Assembly (NCBI RefSeq): GCF_030555055.1
Contig: NZ_JAMOAO010000001.1
Location: 1,674,001-1,738,000 of the forward strand
Origin: Nocardiopsis sp. YSL2
Lineage (GTDB): Bacteria > Actinomycetota > Actinomycetes > Streptosporangiales > Streptosporangiaceae
Length of the DNA: 64,000 nucleotides
Direction: 5' to 3'
The notes under the pieces were generated by a model. That model worked only from the letters and a program-made list of their open reading frames with translations, was not told the DNA's origin and did not search any database. Below, one piece after another: positions 34,329-43,732 of this stretch. Position numbers and translations under genes: made by a program. Position 1 is the first letter of the stretch; each line of letters begins with the position of its first letter.

Positions 34329-35444
34329 TCAGCGGTGGGGGTTGACCACGACCTCCACCCGCTGGAACTCCTTGAGGTCGGTGTAACCGGACGTGGCCAT
34401 GGTGCGGCGCAGGGCACCCATGAGGTTCATGGAGCCGTCACTCGTGGACGCCGGGCCGTGCAGAATCGACTGCAGGTCGCCGATCGTGCCGACGTTGACG
34501 CGCTCACCGCGCGGCAGCTCGCTGTGGTGCGCCTCGCTGCCCCAGTGGTAGCCGCCGCCGGGCGCCTCGGTGGCGCGCGCCAGCGGGGAGCCCACCATGA
34601 CCGCGTCCGCGCCGCAGGCCAGCGCCTTGGCGATGTCGCCGCTGCCGGTCATGCCACCGTCGGCGATCACGTGCACGTACCGGCCGCCCGACTCGTCGAG
34701 GTAGTCGCGGCGGGCCGCGGCCACGTCGCCGATCGCGCTCGCCATGGGCACCGCGACGCCCAGCACCGAGCGGGTGGTGTGGCCCGAGCCGCCGCCGAAC
34801 CCGACGAGCACGCCGGCCGCGCCGGTGCGCATGAGGTGCAGCGCCGCGGTGTAGGTGGCGCAGCCGCCGACGACGACGGGGACGTCCAGGTCGTAGATGA
34901 ACTGCTTGAGGTTGAGCGGCTCGGCGCGGCCCGACACGTGCTCGGCCGACACCGTGGTCCCGCGGATCACGAAGATGTCCACGCCGGCGTCGACGACCGC
35001 CTTGTGGTACTGCGCCGTGCGCTGCGGCGACAGCCGTGCGGCGGTGACCAGCCCGGCGTCGCGGATCTCCTCGATCCGGCGGCCGATCAGCTCCTCCTGG
35101 ATCGGTGCCGCGTAGATCTCCTGGAGCCGCTTGGTGGCGGCGACGTCGTCCAGCTCACGGATCTCCGCCAGCAGCGGCGCGGGGTCCTCGTAGCGGGTCC
35201 ACAGCCCCTCCAGGTCCAGAACGCCGAGGCCGCCCTGGCGGCCGACGGCCACGACCGTCTCGGGCGACGCGACGCTGTCCATGGGACTGACCACCAGGGG
35301 CGTCTCGAACCGGTAGGCGTCGATCTGCCAGGCGATGGACACCTCCTCCGGGTCCCGCGTGCGGCGCGCCGGCACGATCCCGATCTCGTCGAGCTCGTAG
35401 GCACGACGCCCGTTCTTGCCCAACCCGATCTCCACCTGTGCCAA
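34329..35444 (-). CDS. guaB3: GuaB3-family IMP dehydrogenase-related protein
   Basis: TIM-barrel protein of about 371 residues, without CBS domains. It belongs to the GuaB3 family that accompanies GuaB in actinobacteria. Characteristic blocks are LVVSPMDSVASPE, GGLGVLDLEGLWTRYEDP, IRGTTVSAEHVS, VVVGGCATYTAALHLMRTGAAG and IADGGMTGSGDIAKALACGADAVMVGSPL. The catalytic Cys/Thr loop of true IMP dehydrogenase is replaced, so its reaction (GMP reductase-like or regulatory) is uncertain. A TTG start at 35444 with GAGGGG 9 bases upstream gives MAQVEIGLG, the usual N-terminus. In related genomes it directly follows guaB. Here a PLP lyase and a MocR gene separate them. Confidence 0.92.
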   Translation of the reverse strand: MAQVEIGLGKNGRRAYELDEIGIVPARRTRDPEEVSIAWQIDAYRFETPLVVSPMDSVASPETVVAVGRQGGLGVLDLEGLWTRYEDPAPLLAEIRELDDVAATKRLQEIYAAPIQEELIGRRIEEIRDAGLVTAARLSPQRTAQYHKAVVDAGVDIFVIRGTTVSAEHVSGRAEPLNLKQFIYDLDVPVVVGGCATYTAALHLMRTGAAGVLVGFGGGSGHTTRSVLGVAVPMASAIGDVAAARRDYLDESGGRYVHVIADGGMTGSGDIAKALACGADAVMVGSPLARATEAPGGGYHWGSEAHHSELPRGERVNVGTIGDLQSILHGPASTSDGSMNLMGALRRTMATSGYTDLKEFQRVEVVVNPHR

Positions 35445-35509
35445 CGCTTCGATCCCCTCTGACGTGCGACGCCGGTCGGTCAACCGGCGTGAATCCTGCA
35501 GGCGAGAGT

Positions 35510-36769
35510 CTAGCGGCCCGTGGGTTGAGCTGGGTTTGCCCCGCTCCGGCCCGTGGAGGGGCCCCGGCCCGGGCGGTCGGCACCGCCGCCGTCCGCCGCG
35601 CCGACGGCCCGCTCCAGGTCGGCCCACAGATCCTCGACGTCCTCGATCCCGACGCTGATCCGGATGAGCCCCTCGGCGATGCCGGCCCGGGCCAGCCCCG
35701 CCGCGTCCAGCTCCCGGTGCGAGGTGCTCGCCGGGTGCATGACCAGGGTGCGCACGTCCCCCAGGGAAGGGGCGAGCGCGGCCAGTTCCACCGCGGCGGC
35801 GAACGTCCGGCCCGCCTCCAGACCGCCCGCCAGCTCGAAGGCGAGCACCCCTCCGAAGCCGCCGTCCAGGATCCGCCGGGCGGTCGCGTGCCCCGGCGCG
35901 TCCGGCAGACCCGGGTAGTGCACGGCCGTGATCGCCGGGTGGGCGGCCAGGCGCTCGGCGAGCACCTGGGCGTTGGCGCACTGGCGCGACACCCGCACCG
36001 CGAGCGTGCTGAGCCCGCGGACGATCAGCCAGGCGGCGAAGGGGTCCAGCACCGCGCCGAACTCGGCGGTGCGCGCGCGGACCGCGCCCAGTGTCCCGGA
36101 GTCGGCGAACACGGCGACGCCGCCGATGGTGTCCGAGTGGCCTCCCATGTACTTGGTCGCGGAGTGCACGACGACGTCGGCGCCGTGTTCGATGGGACGG
36201 CAGAGCAACGGCGTGGCGAAGGTGTTGTCCACGACGGTCGCGGCACCCGCCTCACGCGCGAGCGCGGTCAGAGCGGGCAGGTCGGCGACCCGGCCGGTCG
36301 GGTTGGCGATCGTCTCCAGCAGCAGCACGTCGGTGTCGGCGGTCAGGGCGTCGCGGACCCGGTCGGGGTCCTCGGCGTCGACCTGGACGACGTCCACGCC
36401 CCACCGCTCGCGCAGGTCGTCGAGGAGGCCCTGGGTGCCCCCGTAGAGCCGGTCCTGGGCCACCACCCGGCCACCGGAGCCCAGCAGCGCCCACAGGGTG
36501 GAGGTGATCGCGCCCATCCCCGACCCGGCGGCGATCGCGCCCGCTCCCCCCTCCAGGTCCGCCACGGCGGCCTCCAGCGCGGCCACGGTGGGATTGCCGT
36601 AGCGGGCGTACACGTAGGGGGAGCCCGGCCCCTCGAACGCGGCGGCCATGGCGTCGGTGTCGGTGAAGGCGAACGTGTGCGACTGGTACAGGGGCGTGCC
36701 CAGCGGGGTACTGCCCTCCACGGGTTCCACGGGACGGTGCACGGTACGGGTGTCGATGTGAGGTGCCAT
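35510..36769 (-). CDS. Cys/Met-metabolism PLP enzyme (gamma-lyase/gamma-synthase type)
   Basis: Fold-type I PLP enzyme of the cystathionine gamma-synthase/methionine gamma-lyase group, 419 residues. Blocks are YARYGNPTVAALE, the cofactor-binding SGMGAI and LYGGT, DNTFATP, and the Schiff-base lysine in HSATKYMGGHSD (Lys206). The C-terminus is extended by a Gly/Arg/Pro-rich tail. Substrate preference (methionine, cystathionine, O-acyl-homoserine) cannot be read from these motifs. The gene is divergent from a MocR-type regulator with 60 bases between the two starts, which fits regulation by that PLP-binding protein. Start ATG (MAPHIDTR); GAGGG lies unusually close to it. Confidence 0.88.
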   Translation of the reverse strand: MAPHIDTRTVHRPVEPVEGSTPLGTPLYQSHTFAFTDTDAMAAAFEGPGSPYVYARYGNPTVAALEAAVADLEGGAGAIAAGSGMGAITSTLWALLGSGGRVVAQDRLYGGTQGLLDDLRERWGVDVVQVDAEDPDRVRDALTADTDVLLLETIANPTGRVADLPALTALAREAGAATVVDNTFATPLLCRPIEHGADVVVHSATKYMGGHSDTIGGVAVFADSGTLGAVRARTAEFGAVLDPFAAWLIVRGLSTLAVRVSRQCANAQVLAERLAAHPAITAVHYPGLPDAPGHATARRILDGGFGGVLAFELAGGLEAGRTFAAAVELAALAPSLGDVRTLVMHPASTSHRELDAAGLARAGIAEGLIRISVGIEDVEDLWADLERAVGAADGGGADRPGRGPSTGRSGANPAQPTGR

Positions 36770-36807
36770 GCCCTCACTCTGACCGCCCCGCCCGATCGAC
36801 GGCAGAG

Positions 36808-36825
36808 CCAATCCGGCAGAATTGG
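36808..36825. promoter_or_regulatory. Putative MocR operator in the divergent intergenic region
   Basis: CCAAT and ATTGG (36808-36812, 36821-36825) form an inverted repeat around 8 bases. It sits in the only 60 bases between the divergent PLP lyase and MocR genes and ends 4 bases before the MocR ATG. Binding here would repress MocR and could switch the lyase. Confidence 0.4.
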
Positions 36826-36829
36826 ATCC

Positions 36830-38293
36830 ATGAGCGAGCCAATCTCCCCCGGCGATCTGACCGCCCTGCTCGGCCGCTGGGCGGCCGGGCGCGGACCGCT
36901 CTACCGCCTGCTGGCGACGCGGCTGCGCGGCCTCATCGACGAGGGCGCGCTGGCGCCCGGGGCCGGACTGCCCGCCGAGCGGCGGTTGGCCGCCCGGCTG
37001 AGCGTGGGCCGCGGCACGGTCGTGGCCGCCTACGACCTGCTCAGCGAGGAGCGCCGCCTGGTCCGCCGGCGCGGCAGCGGCACCCGCGTGGCTCCGGGCC
37101 CCGACGCCGCGCCCGAACCGGCCCGGCGCACGCACGACGGGTCGCTGTTCCTGAGCATGTTCGAGCCCGTCGCCGGTACGCTCGCGCTCACCTGTGCCGC
37201 GCCGGACGCGCCGCCCCCCGAACTCCGCGCGGCCTACCGGGAGGCGACGGCGAGGGTGGACGTGCTCGCCAACGACATCGGCTACCACCCCGCCGGACTG
37301 CTCGAACTGCGCGCGGTCATCGCGGAGCGCTTCACCGAGCGGGGGCTGCCCACCTCGCCGGACGAGGTGCTCGTGACCAACGGAGCCCAGCAGGCGCTGG
37401 GCCTGCTGGTGCGCTGCCACGTGTCGGCCGGGGACACAGTGCTGGTCGAGCGGCCGACCTACCCCGGGGCGCTGGCGCTGTTCGGGGAGGCCGCCGCCGA
37501 CGTGCGCGCGGTCGACACCGGCCCCGAGGGCGTGGACGTGCCCGCCCTGCTGGCGGGGATGGCCGACGCCCCCGCGCTCACCTATCTGATCCCCTCGTTC
37601 CACAACCCGACCGGTTCGGTGCTCCCCCCGCTGCTGCGGCGCCGGATCGCTGTGGCGGCCGGGGAGCACGGCGGTCTGGTCGTGGACGACGAGACCATGG
37701 CGCACCTGGGTTTCGACGGCCGGGCACCGGCCCCGCTGGCGTCCTTCCCCGGTGGGGAGGACGTGGTGACCGTGGGTTCGCTGAGCAAGCTGGTGTGGGG
37801 CGGGCTGCGGATCGGCTGGATCCGGGCCCGGCGCCCGGTCCTGGACCGGCTGCGCCGGACGAAGACCCTCACCGACCTGGGCGGCGACGTGCTGTCGCAG
37901 TTGGCGGCCGCCCACCTGCTGCGCGATCTGGACCCCATCACACGCAGGCGCGGCACGGAACTGCGGCGCCAGCACGACCGGTTGGCGGCCGAGCTCCGCC
38001 GACGCCTGCCCGACTGGGAGTTCGCACCGGCCGCCGGCGGGCAGACCCTGTGGGTGCGCCTGCCGCACGGCGACTCGGCGTCCTTCTCCCAGGTGGCGCT
38101 CCGCCACGGAGCGGCCCTGCTGCCCGGCGACAGCCTGTGCGCCGGGGGCGGCGGCGCGGAGTGGCTGCGGCTGCCGTTCCTCGCCTCGTCCGAGACGCTG
38201 ACCGAGGCCGTGGACCGCATCGCGCGCGCCTGGAAGCACTACGGCGAAGTGGACACCCCGCCCGCGCCCCCGCTGGGCGCCCTGGCCGTCTGA
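36830..38293 (+). CDS. MocR-type regulator (GntR winged helix fused to aminotransferase fold)
   Basis: A 487-residue PLP-responsive regulator. The N-terminal GntR helix-turn-helix (about 22-90) contains GLPAERRLAARLSVGRGTV. A linker leads to a class I aminotransferase domain with FHNPTG, VDDETM and the PLP lysine in GSLSKLVWGG (Lys320). MocR proteins sense PLP with an amino acid and control genes next to them, for example pdxST, gabT or dat. Here the divergent neighbour is a trans-sulphuration-type PLP enzyme, so sulphur amino-acid control is the natural hypothesis. The ATG has no good Shine-Dalgarno and may be leaderless. Confidence 0.92.
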   Translation: MSEPISPGDLTALLGRWAAGRGPLYRLLATRLRGLIDEGALAPGAGLPAERRLAARLSVGRGTVVAAYDLLSEERRLVRRRGSGTRVAPGPDAAPEPARRTHDGSLFLSMFEPVAGTLALTCAAPDAPPPELRAAYREATARVDVLANDIGYHPAGLLELRAVIAERFTERGLPTSPDEVLVTNGAQQALGLLVRCHVSAGDTVLVERPTYPGALALFGEAAADVRAVDTGPEGVDVPALLAGMADAPALTYLIPSFHNPTGSVLPPLLRRRIAVAAGEHGGLVVDDETMAHLGFDGRAPAPLASFPGGEDVVTVGSLSKLVWGGLRIGWIRARRPVLDRLRRTKTLTDLGGDVLSQLAAAHLLRDLDPITRRRGTELRRQHDRLAAELRRRLPDWEFAPAAGGQTLWVRLPHGDSASFSQVALRHGAALLPGDSLCAGGGGAEWLRLPFLASSETLTEAVDRIARAWKHYGEVDTPPAPPLGALAV

Positions 38294-38303
38294 CAGCTGT
38301 GTT

Positions 38304-38661
38304 CTGTGTTCTCCTTGGGCCTCCGCTCGTTCCTCGCTTCGGCCCGTGCTCGGGGCGCGCCAGTGTTCTTCGTCGTCGACTTGCCTGGCTCGCAAGCTCG
38401 CTGGCGGCCCCGTCTCCTCCTGCAGAACACTGGCGCGCCCCGAGCCAACCCCCCTGTGGTTCAGGCAGGACACCCCACGAGGGGACCATCATGGCCACGC
38501 ACCCGCCCCTGGGCCGACCTCAACCCCAGGGGGTCGGGCGTACACACATCGGCCTGCGCCAACCCCAGGGGGGGTAGACGCCAGCGGTTGCGCCCACGGC
38601 CACCCCAGGGGGTTGATCCGGGCCAAAGCGAGGAACGAGCGGAGGCCCAAAGAAAACACAG
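38304..38661. repeat. 42-bp inverted repeat pair flanking copy C1 and CCCCAGGGG motifs
   Basis: 38304-38345 and 38620-38661 are inverted copies matching at 39 of 42 positions; both hold CCGCTCGTTCCTCGC. The three differences are C/T changes that become G-U pairs in a minus-strand RNA but C-A mismatches in a plus-strand RNA. Between the arms lie element C1 and three copies of a CCCCAGGGG core near 38524, 38562 and 38602, spaced 38-40 bases. The 492-base gap between the MocR gene and guaB holds no supported gene. Confidence 0.75.
38348..38445 (+). repeat. Hairpin repeat element, copy C1
   Basis: Perfect 22-bp arms (38348-38369 and 38424-38445; they include GGGGCGCGCCAGTGTTCT) enclose a 54-base core. 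The core starts TCGTCGTCG, contains GCCTGGCTCGCAAGCTCGC and ends TCTCCTCCTGC. The core matches copy B closely; the arms do not. Confidence 0.85.
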
Positions 38662-38667
38662 GGGTGA

Positions 38668-38759
38668 GGGGCGCGCCGGAGCCTGCAGGAGGAGCCAAGC
38701 CGGAGCGAGGAACGAGCGCAGGCGCAGGCGACGACGAAGGACCCGGCGTGAAGCGCCCC
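38668..38759 (-). repeat. Hairpin repeat element, copy C2
   Basis: Read on the minus strand, a 53-base core (38737-38685) starts TCGTCGTCG, contains CCTGCGCTCGTTCCTCGC and ends GCTCCTCCTGC. The arms pair at 15 of 17 positions with a 5-base bulge. The core is of the copy-A type. It ends 26 bases past the guaB stop, so it would be transcribed as guaB 3' RNA. Confidence 0.75.
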
Positions 38760-38785
38760 GAACCCAACCCGGCGTGAAGCGCCGA

Positions 38786-40336
<1,551 letters not shown>

Positions 40337-40394
40337 CTAGGGCGTGGCACCGGCCGCCCCACGAGGAACGGCCTGTTTGACCGGTCACGCGGAC

Positions 40395-40413
40395 AAAAAG
40401 TGAGCCGTCTCAC
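40395..40413 (-). terminator. U-tract intrinsic terminator between sigma factor gene and guaB
   Basis: On the minus strand GTGAG-ACGG-CTCAC is followed directly by TTTTTG. This is a short stem with a genuine U tract, unlike the other hairpins in this window. It lies 115 bases after the sigma gene stop and 119 before the guaB ATG, so it could also attenuate guaB read-through. Confidence 0.6.
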
Positions 40414-40527
40414 AGTTTGAGATCGGGGTCACTCGGTCCGGCGGAGCGGCGGTAGTGGCAGTAGCCCAGAGCCCGGGCGGACGGGCGCCGGGGGCAGGCA
40501 CGGCGCCCGCGGTCCCGGCCGGTGTGC

Positions 40528-41169
40528 TCAGGTGAAGAGGCGGTTCGCCACGGCCACCTGCCGAAGCCGAGCAATAGCTCGGTGCTGGGCAACCCGTACC
40601 GCACCTGCCGACATTCCAAGTACATGTCCCGTCTCATCCGCTGTCAGACCCGCGATCACCCTCATGATCAGGAGTCTGCGTTGCTGTTCCGGCAGTTCGT
40701 CGAGGAGTTCTCTGGCCCGCTGGGCCTCGATGCCGCGCACCGCCGACTCCTCCGGCCCGGGACCGTCGTCGGCCCGCTCGGGCACGGAATCGGTGGGCAC
40801 CGTCTCCACCCGGCCCGCCACACGCAGGGTGTCGGCGACCTTGTGGGCGGCGATCCCGAAGACGAAGGAGGCGAAGGGGCGCCCCCGGTCCTGGTAGCGC
40901 GGTATCGCCGTGAGCAGTGCGATGCACACTTCCTGGGCGACGTCGTCGGAGTAGTGCGCGAGTCCGGAGACCCGGGCCAGCCGTGCGCGACAGTACCGGA
41001 CGACCATCGGCCGGACCTCCCGCAGGAGCGAGTCCATGGCACCGTCGTCCCCTCGAACCGCGAGCGAGCCGAGATGGTTCAACCCCGAGTCACGCGCAGT
41101 GGAGTCCGACTCCCCGTGCGCCCCTGGCCGCTGCGCGGTAACGCCCCCCCGGGCGCCTGCATCCGTCAC
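40528..41169 (-). CDS. shbA: Sigma-70 family factor, ShbA-like
   Basis: ECF-type sigma factor with region 2 ([47 protein letters not shown]) and region 4 ([41 protein letters not shown]). Its position beside guaB and groEL matches ShbA of streptomycetes, which drives transcription of the principal sigma gene hrdB; that equivalence is inferred from context. The start is uncertain: I use GTG 41169 because region 2 begins before the ATG at 41037, which would truncate it. A TTG/GTG near 41217 is also possible. No anti-sigma gene adjoins. Confidence 0.8.
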   Translation of the reverse strand: MTDAGARGGVTAQRPGAHGESDSTARDSGLNHLGSLAVRGDDGAMDSLLREVRPMVVRYCRARLARVSGLAHYSDDVAQEVCIALLTAIPRYQDRGRPFASFVFGIAAHKVADTLRVAGRVETVPTDSVPERADDGPGPEESAVRGIEAQRARELLDELPEQQRRLLIMRVIAGLTADETGHVLGMSAGAVRVAQHRAIARLRQVAVANRLFT

Positions 41170-41331
41170 GTTACGAATGATGCCCGCACTGAGGGACCCA
41201 ACCGCCCCAATCACCAACTACGGAATGGTCACGTTTCGGAAAATTCCCCAGAAAACGACCCATTCAAAGCGAGGAATCCCACGAAGCCCGTGATAAGGCG
41301 CCTCCCGGAAGGCGTCCCCCACGTGTGCGAA

Positions 41332-41401
41332 CGGGGGGCGGACGCGTGTGCGTCCCGCCCCCCGACCGGGCTTCGTGACCGCGCCTGGGCGCGGTCGTCA
41401 C
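41332..41401 (-). terminator. Double hairpin terminating the groESL operon
   Basis: Two GC hairpins follow groEL on the minus strand: 41375-41401 (GTGAC/GTCAC-closed) and 41332-41364 (CGGGGGGCGG stem). The first begins 5 bases past the groEL stop. Confidence 0.7.
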
Positions 41402-41405
41402 GGAC

Positions 41406-43013
41406 CTAGTGGCCGTGCCCGTGGCCCTCGTCGTCCTCTTCCTCGGGCTTGTCCGCGACCAGCACCTCGGTGGTCAGCAGCATGCCCGCGATGGACGCGG
41501 CGTTCTGGACGGCGGAGCGCGACACCTTGACGGGGTCGATGATGCCCTCGGCGGTCAGGTCGCCGTAGACGCCGGTCGCGGCGTTGTAGCCGTGGCCGAC
41601 CTCCATCTCGGACACGCGGTGGGTCACCACGTAGCCCTGGGCGCCGGCGTTCTCCGCGATCCAGCGGGCGGGCTCGACCAGCGCGCGGCGGACGATCGCC
41701 ACACCGGTCGCCTCGTCGCCCTTGAGGCCCAGGTCGCCCAGGGCGGTGGAGGCGTGCACCAGGGAGGCGCCGCCACCGGCGACGATGCCCTCCTCGATGG
41801 CCGCACGGGTCGCCGAGATGGCGTCCTCCAGGCGGTGCTTCTTCTCCTTGAGCTCCACCTCGGTGGCCGCGCCCACGCGCAGCACCGAGACGCCGCCCGC
41901 GAGCTTGGCCAGGCGCTCCTGGAGCTTCTCGCGGTCCCAGTCGGAGTCGCTCGCCTCGATCTCCTTGCGGATCTGGCGGATGCGGTCCTCGACCTCGCTC
42001 TGGTCACCGGTGCCGTCCACGATCGTGGTGGCGTCCTTGGTGACGGTGATGCGGCGGGCGCTGCCCAGGGCCTCCAGGCCGGCGTTCTCCAGGGTCAGGC
42101 CGACCTCTTCGGAGATGACCTGGCCGCCGGTGACGACGGCGATGTCCTGGAGCATGGCCTTGCGGCGCTCGCCGAAGCCGGGCGCCTTGACCGCGGCGAC
42201 GTTGAGCGTGCCGCGCATCTTGTTCAGCACCAGGGCACCCAGGGCGTCGCCCTCGATGTCCTCGGCGATGATCAGCAGCGGCTTCTTGGTCTCCTGGACG
42301 ACCTTCTCCAGCAGCGGGAGCAGCTCGTTCAGGTTCCCGATCTTGCCCTGGCTGATGAGGATCTGAGCGTCCTCCAGCACCGCCTCCTGGCGGTCGGCGT
42401 CGGTGACGAAGTAGGGCGAGACGTAGCCCTTGTCGAACTGCAGGCCCTCGGTGAAGTCCAGCGACAGGTCGAAGGTCGGGGACTCCTCGACCGTGATGAC
42501 GCCGTCCTTGCCGACCTTGTCGAAGGCCTCGGCGATGAGGTCGCCGATCTGCTCGTCCTGAGCGGAGTTGGTCGCCACGTAGGCGATGTCCGCGCGCTCC
42601 TCGACGGGGCGGGCGCGCTCCAGCAGGATCTCGGCGACCCTGTCGGCGGCCAGGTCGATGCCGCGCTTGAGGGACATCGGCGAGGCGCCGGCGGCGACGC
42701 TGCGCAGGCCCTCGCGCACGAGCGCCTGGGCCAGGACGGTGGCGGTGGTGGTGCCGTCACCCGCGGCGTCGTTGGTCTTGGTGGCGACCTCCTTGACCAG
42801 CTGGGCGCCCAGGTTCTCGTAGGGCTCGTCCAGCTCGATCTCACGGGCGACGGTCACACCGTCGTTCGTGATGGTGGGCGCACCGAACTTCTTGTCGATG
42901 ACGACGTTGCGGCCGCGCGGGCCGAGCGTGACCTTCACCGCGTTGGCGAGACGGTCGACGCCCCGCTCGAGGGCGCGGCGAGCGTCGTCCTCGAACTCCA
43001 GGATCTTCGGCAT
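41406..43013 (-). CDS. groEL: 60-kDa chaperonin GroEL1
   Basis: ATP-driven protein-folding chaperonin, 535 residues. It has the nucleotide-binding [13 protein letters not shown] and GDGTT environment, the equatorial GGGASLVHA, and apical [15 protein letters not shown]. The tail is [10 protein letters not shown] rather than GGM repeats. His-rich tails mark the groES-linked GroEL1 copy in actinobacteria, so a second GroEL2 with a GGM tail is expected elsewhere. Encoded 147 bases after groES with a strong hairpin between. Heat-inducible through the CIRCE element upstream of groES. Confidence 0.97.
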   Translation of the reverse strand: MPKILEFEDDARRALERGVDRLANAVKVTLGPRGRNVVIDKKFGAPTITNDGVTVAREIELDEPYENLGAQLVKEVATKTNDAAGDGTTTATVLAQALVREGLRSVAAGASPMSLKRGIDLAADRVAEILLERARPVEERADIAYVATNSAQDEQIGDLIAEAFDKVGKDGVITVEESPTFDLSLDFTEGLQFDKGYVSPYFVTDADRQEAVLEDAQILISQGKIGNLNELLPLLEKVVQETKKPLLIIAEDIEGDALGALVLNKMRGTLNVAAVKAPGFGERRKAMLQDIAVVTGGQVISEEVGLTLENAGLEALGSARRITVTKDATTIVDGTGDQSEVEDRIRQIRKEIEASDSDWDREKLQERLAKLAGGVSVLRVGAATEVELKEKKHRLEDAISATRAAIEEGIVAGGGASLVHASTALGDLGLKGDEATGVAIVRRALVEPARWIAENAGAQGYVVTHRVSEMEVGHGYNAATGVYGDLTAEGIIDPVKVSRSAVQNAASIAGMLLTTEVLVADKPEEEDDEGHGHGH

Positions 43014-43049
43014 GTGTGCGTGCTTCCTCTTGACCGTGGTCGGAAAAGT

Positions 43050-43092
43050 GCGTCCCGCACCGCACGGCGATGTGCCGGCCGGTGCGGGACGC
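43050..43092 (-). promoter_or_regulatory. Hairpin in the groES-groEL intercistronic region
   Basis: GCGTCCCGCACCG pairs with CGGTGCGGGACGC (13 bp) around 17 bases, 36 bases upstream of the groEL ATG. It could protect the groES 3' end, partly terminate, or be a processing site giving unequal groES and groEL levels. Confidence 0.5.
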
Positions 43093-43160
43093 GCGTGGCT
43101 CCTGGCCCGCGGTGGCGGGCCTTGCCGAGGTGGATGTGCCCCGCAGCAGCGGGGAGCCGC

Positions 43161-43472
43161 CTACTTCTCGACGACCGCGAGGATGTCGCGGGCGGAGAGG
43201 ACCAGGTACTCCTCGCCGTCGTACTTGACCTCGGTGCCGCCGTACTTGCTGTACAGGACGACGTCGCCGACGTTCACGTCCAGCGGGATGCGCTTGTCAC
43301 CCTCGTCGTCCCAGCGACCGGGGCCGACGGCCAGGATCTCGCCCTCCTGGGGCTTCTCCTTGGCGGTGTCCGGGATGACCAGACCGGAAGCCGTGGTCTG
43401 CTCGGCCTCCAGGGTCTTGACCACGACGCGGTCCTCGAGCGGCTTCAGCACGGTCTTGGTGGCGGTCGACAC
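43161..43472 (-). CDS. groES: 10-kDa co-chaperonin GroES
   Basis: The seven-subunit lid of GroEL, 103 residues. The beta-barrel core [10 protein letters not shown], the mobile GroEL-binding loop ([19 protein letters not shown]) and the [13 protein letters not shown] roof region are intact. Start GTG (VSTATKTVL), with GGGAGG 8 bases upstream. It is the first gene of the groESL operon and follows a CIRCE operator. Confidence 0.96.
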   Translation of the reverse strand: MSTATKTVLKPLEDRVVVKTLEAEQTTASGLVIPDTAKEKPQEGEILAVGPGRWDDEGDKRIPLDVNVGDVVLYSKYGGTEVKYDGEEYLVLSARDILAVVEK

Positions 43473-43598
43473 GGTGTGACCTCCCCCTTCAAAGTTTCGG
43501 TGTCCTGAGATCGGCCCGTACGAGCGCACGGACCGGCTGCGAAAAAGGGGCGACCACGGCGGCCTGTCGTCGCGGGTGCCAGACCGGCCTCGTCGCGA

Positions 43599-43625
43599 TT
43601 AGCACTCTACCCCTGCGAGTGCCAG
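43599..43625. promoter_or_regulatory. CIRCE operator (HrcA site) upstream of groES
   Basis: TTAGCACTC-N9-GAGTGCCAG is the CIRCE inverted repeat; the left half is canonical and the right half differs at 2 of 9 bases from GAGTGCTAA. Read on the minus strand it precedes groES by about 130 bases. HrcA is known to repress groE operons through this element. Confidence 0.9.
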
Positions 43626-43732
43626 AATGGAAATGTGACGGGAAGGCCTGGTCGCCGGGCATTCGCGGCACGCGCCCCAGGCGGCACCGGGGAGGGTGAC
43701 AGGCGCCGCACCACCCGACTCCTGGAGGTCCG

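Noticed and set aside
38491..38577. 28-codon ORF beginning MATHPPLGRPQPQG in the repeat region
   Set aside because: It has a fair ribosome site, but its coding content is only the CCCCAGGGG repeat translated; both strands and other frames give similar Gly/Pro repeats.
38521..38612. CRISPR-like array
   Set aside because: Only three 9-13 base motifs with about 28-base gaps; no repeat of 24 bases or more, no cas genes.
41037..41217. ATG 41037 as the sigma-factor start
   Set aside because: It would remove the first helix of region 2; the in-frame sequence upstream ([13 protein letters not shown]) looks like the usual ECF beginning.
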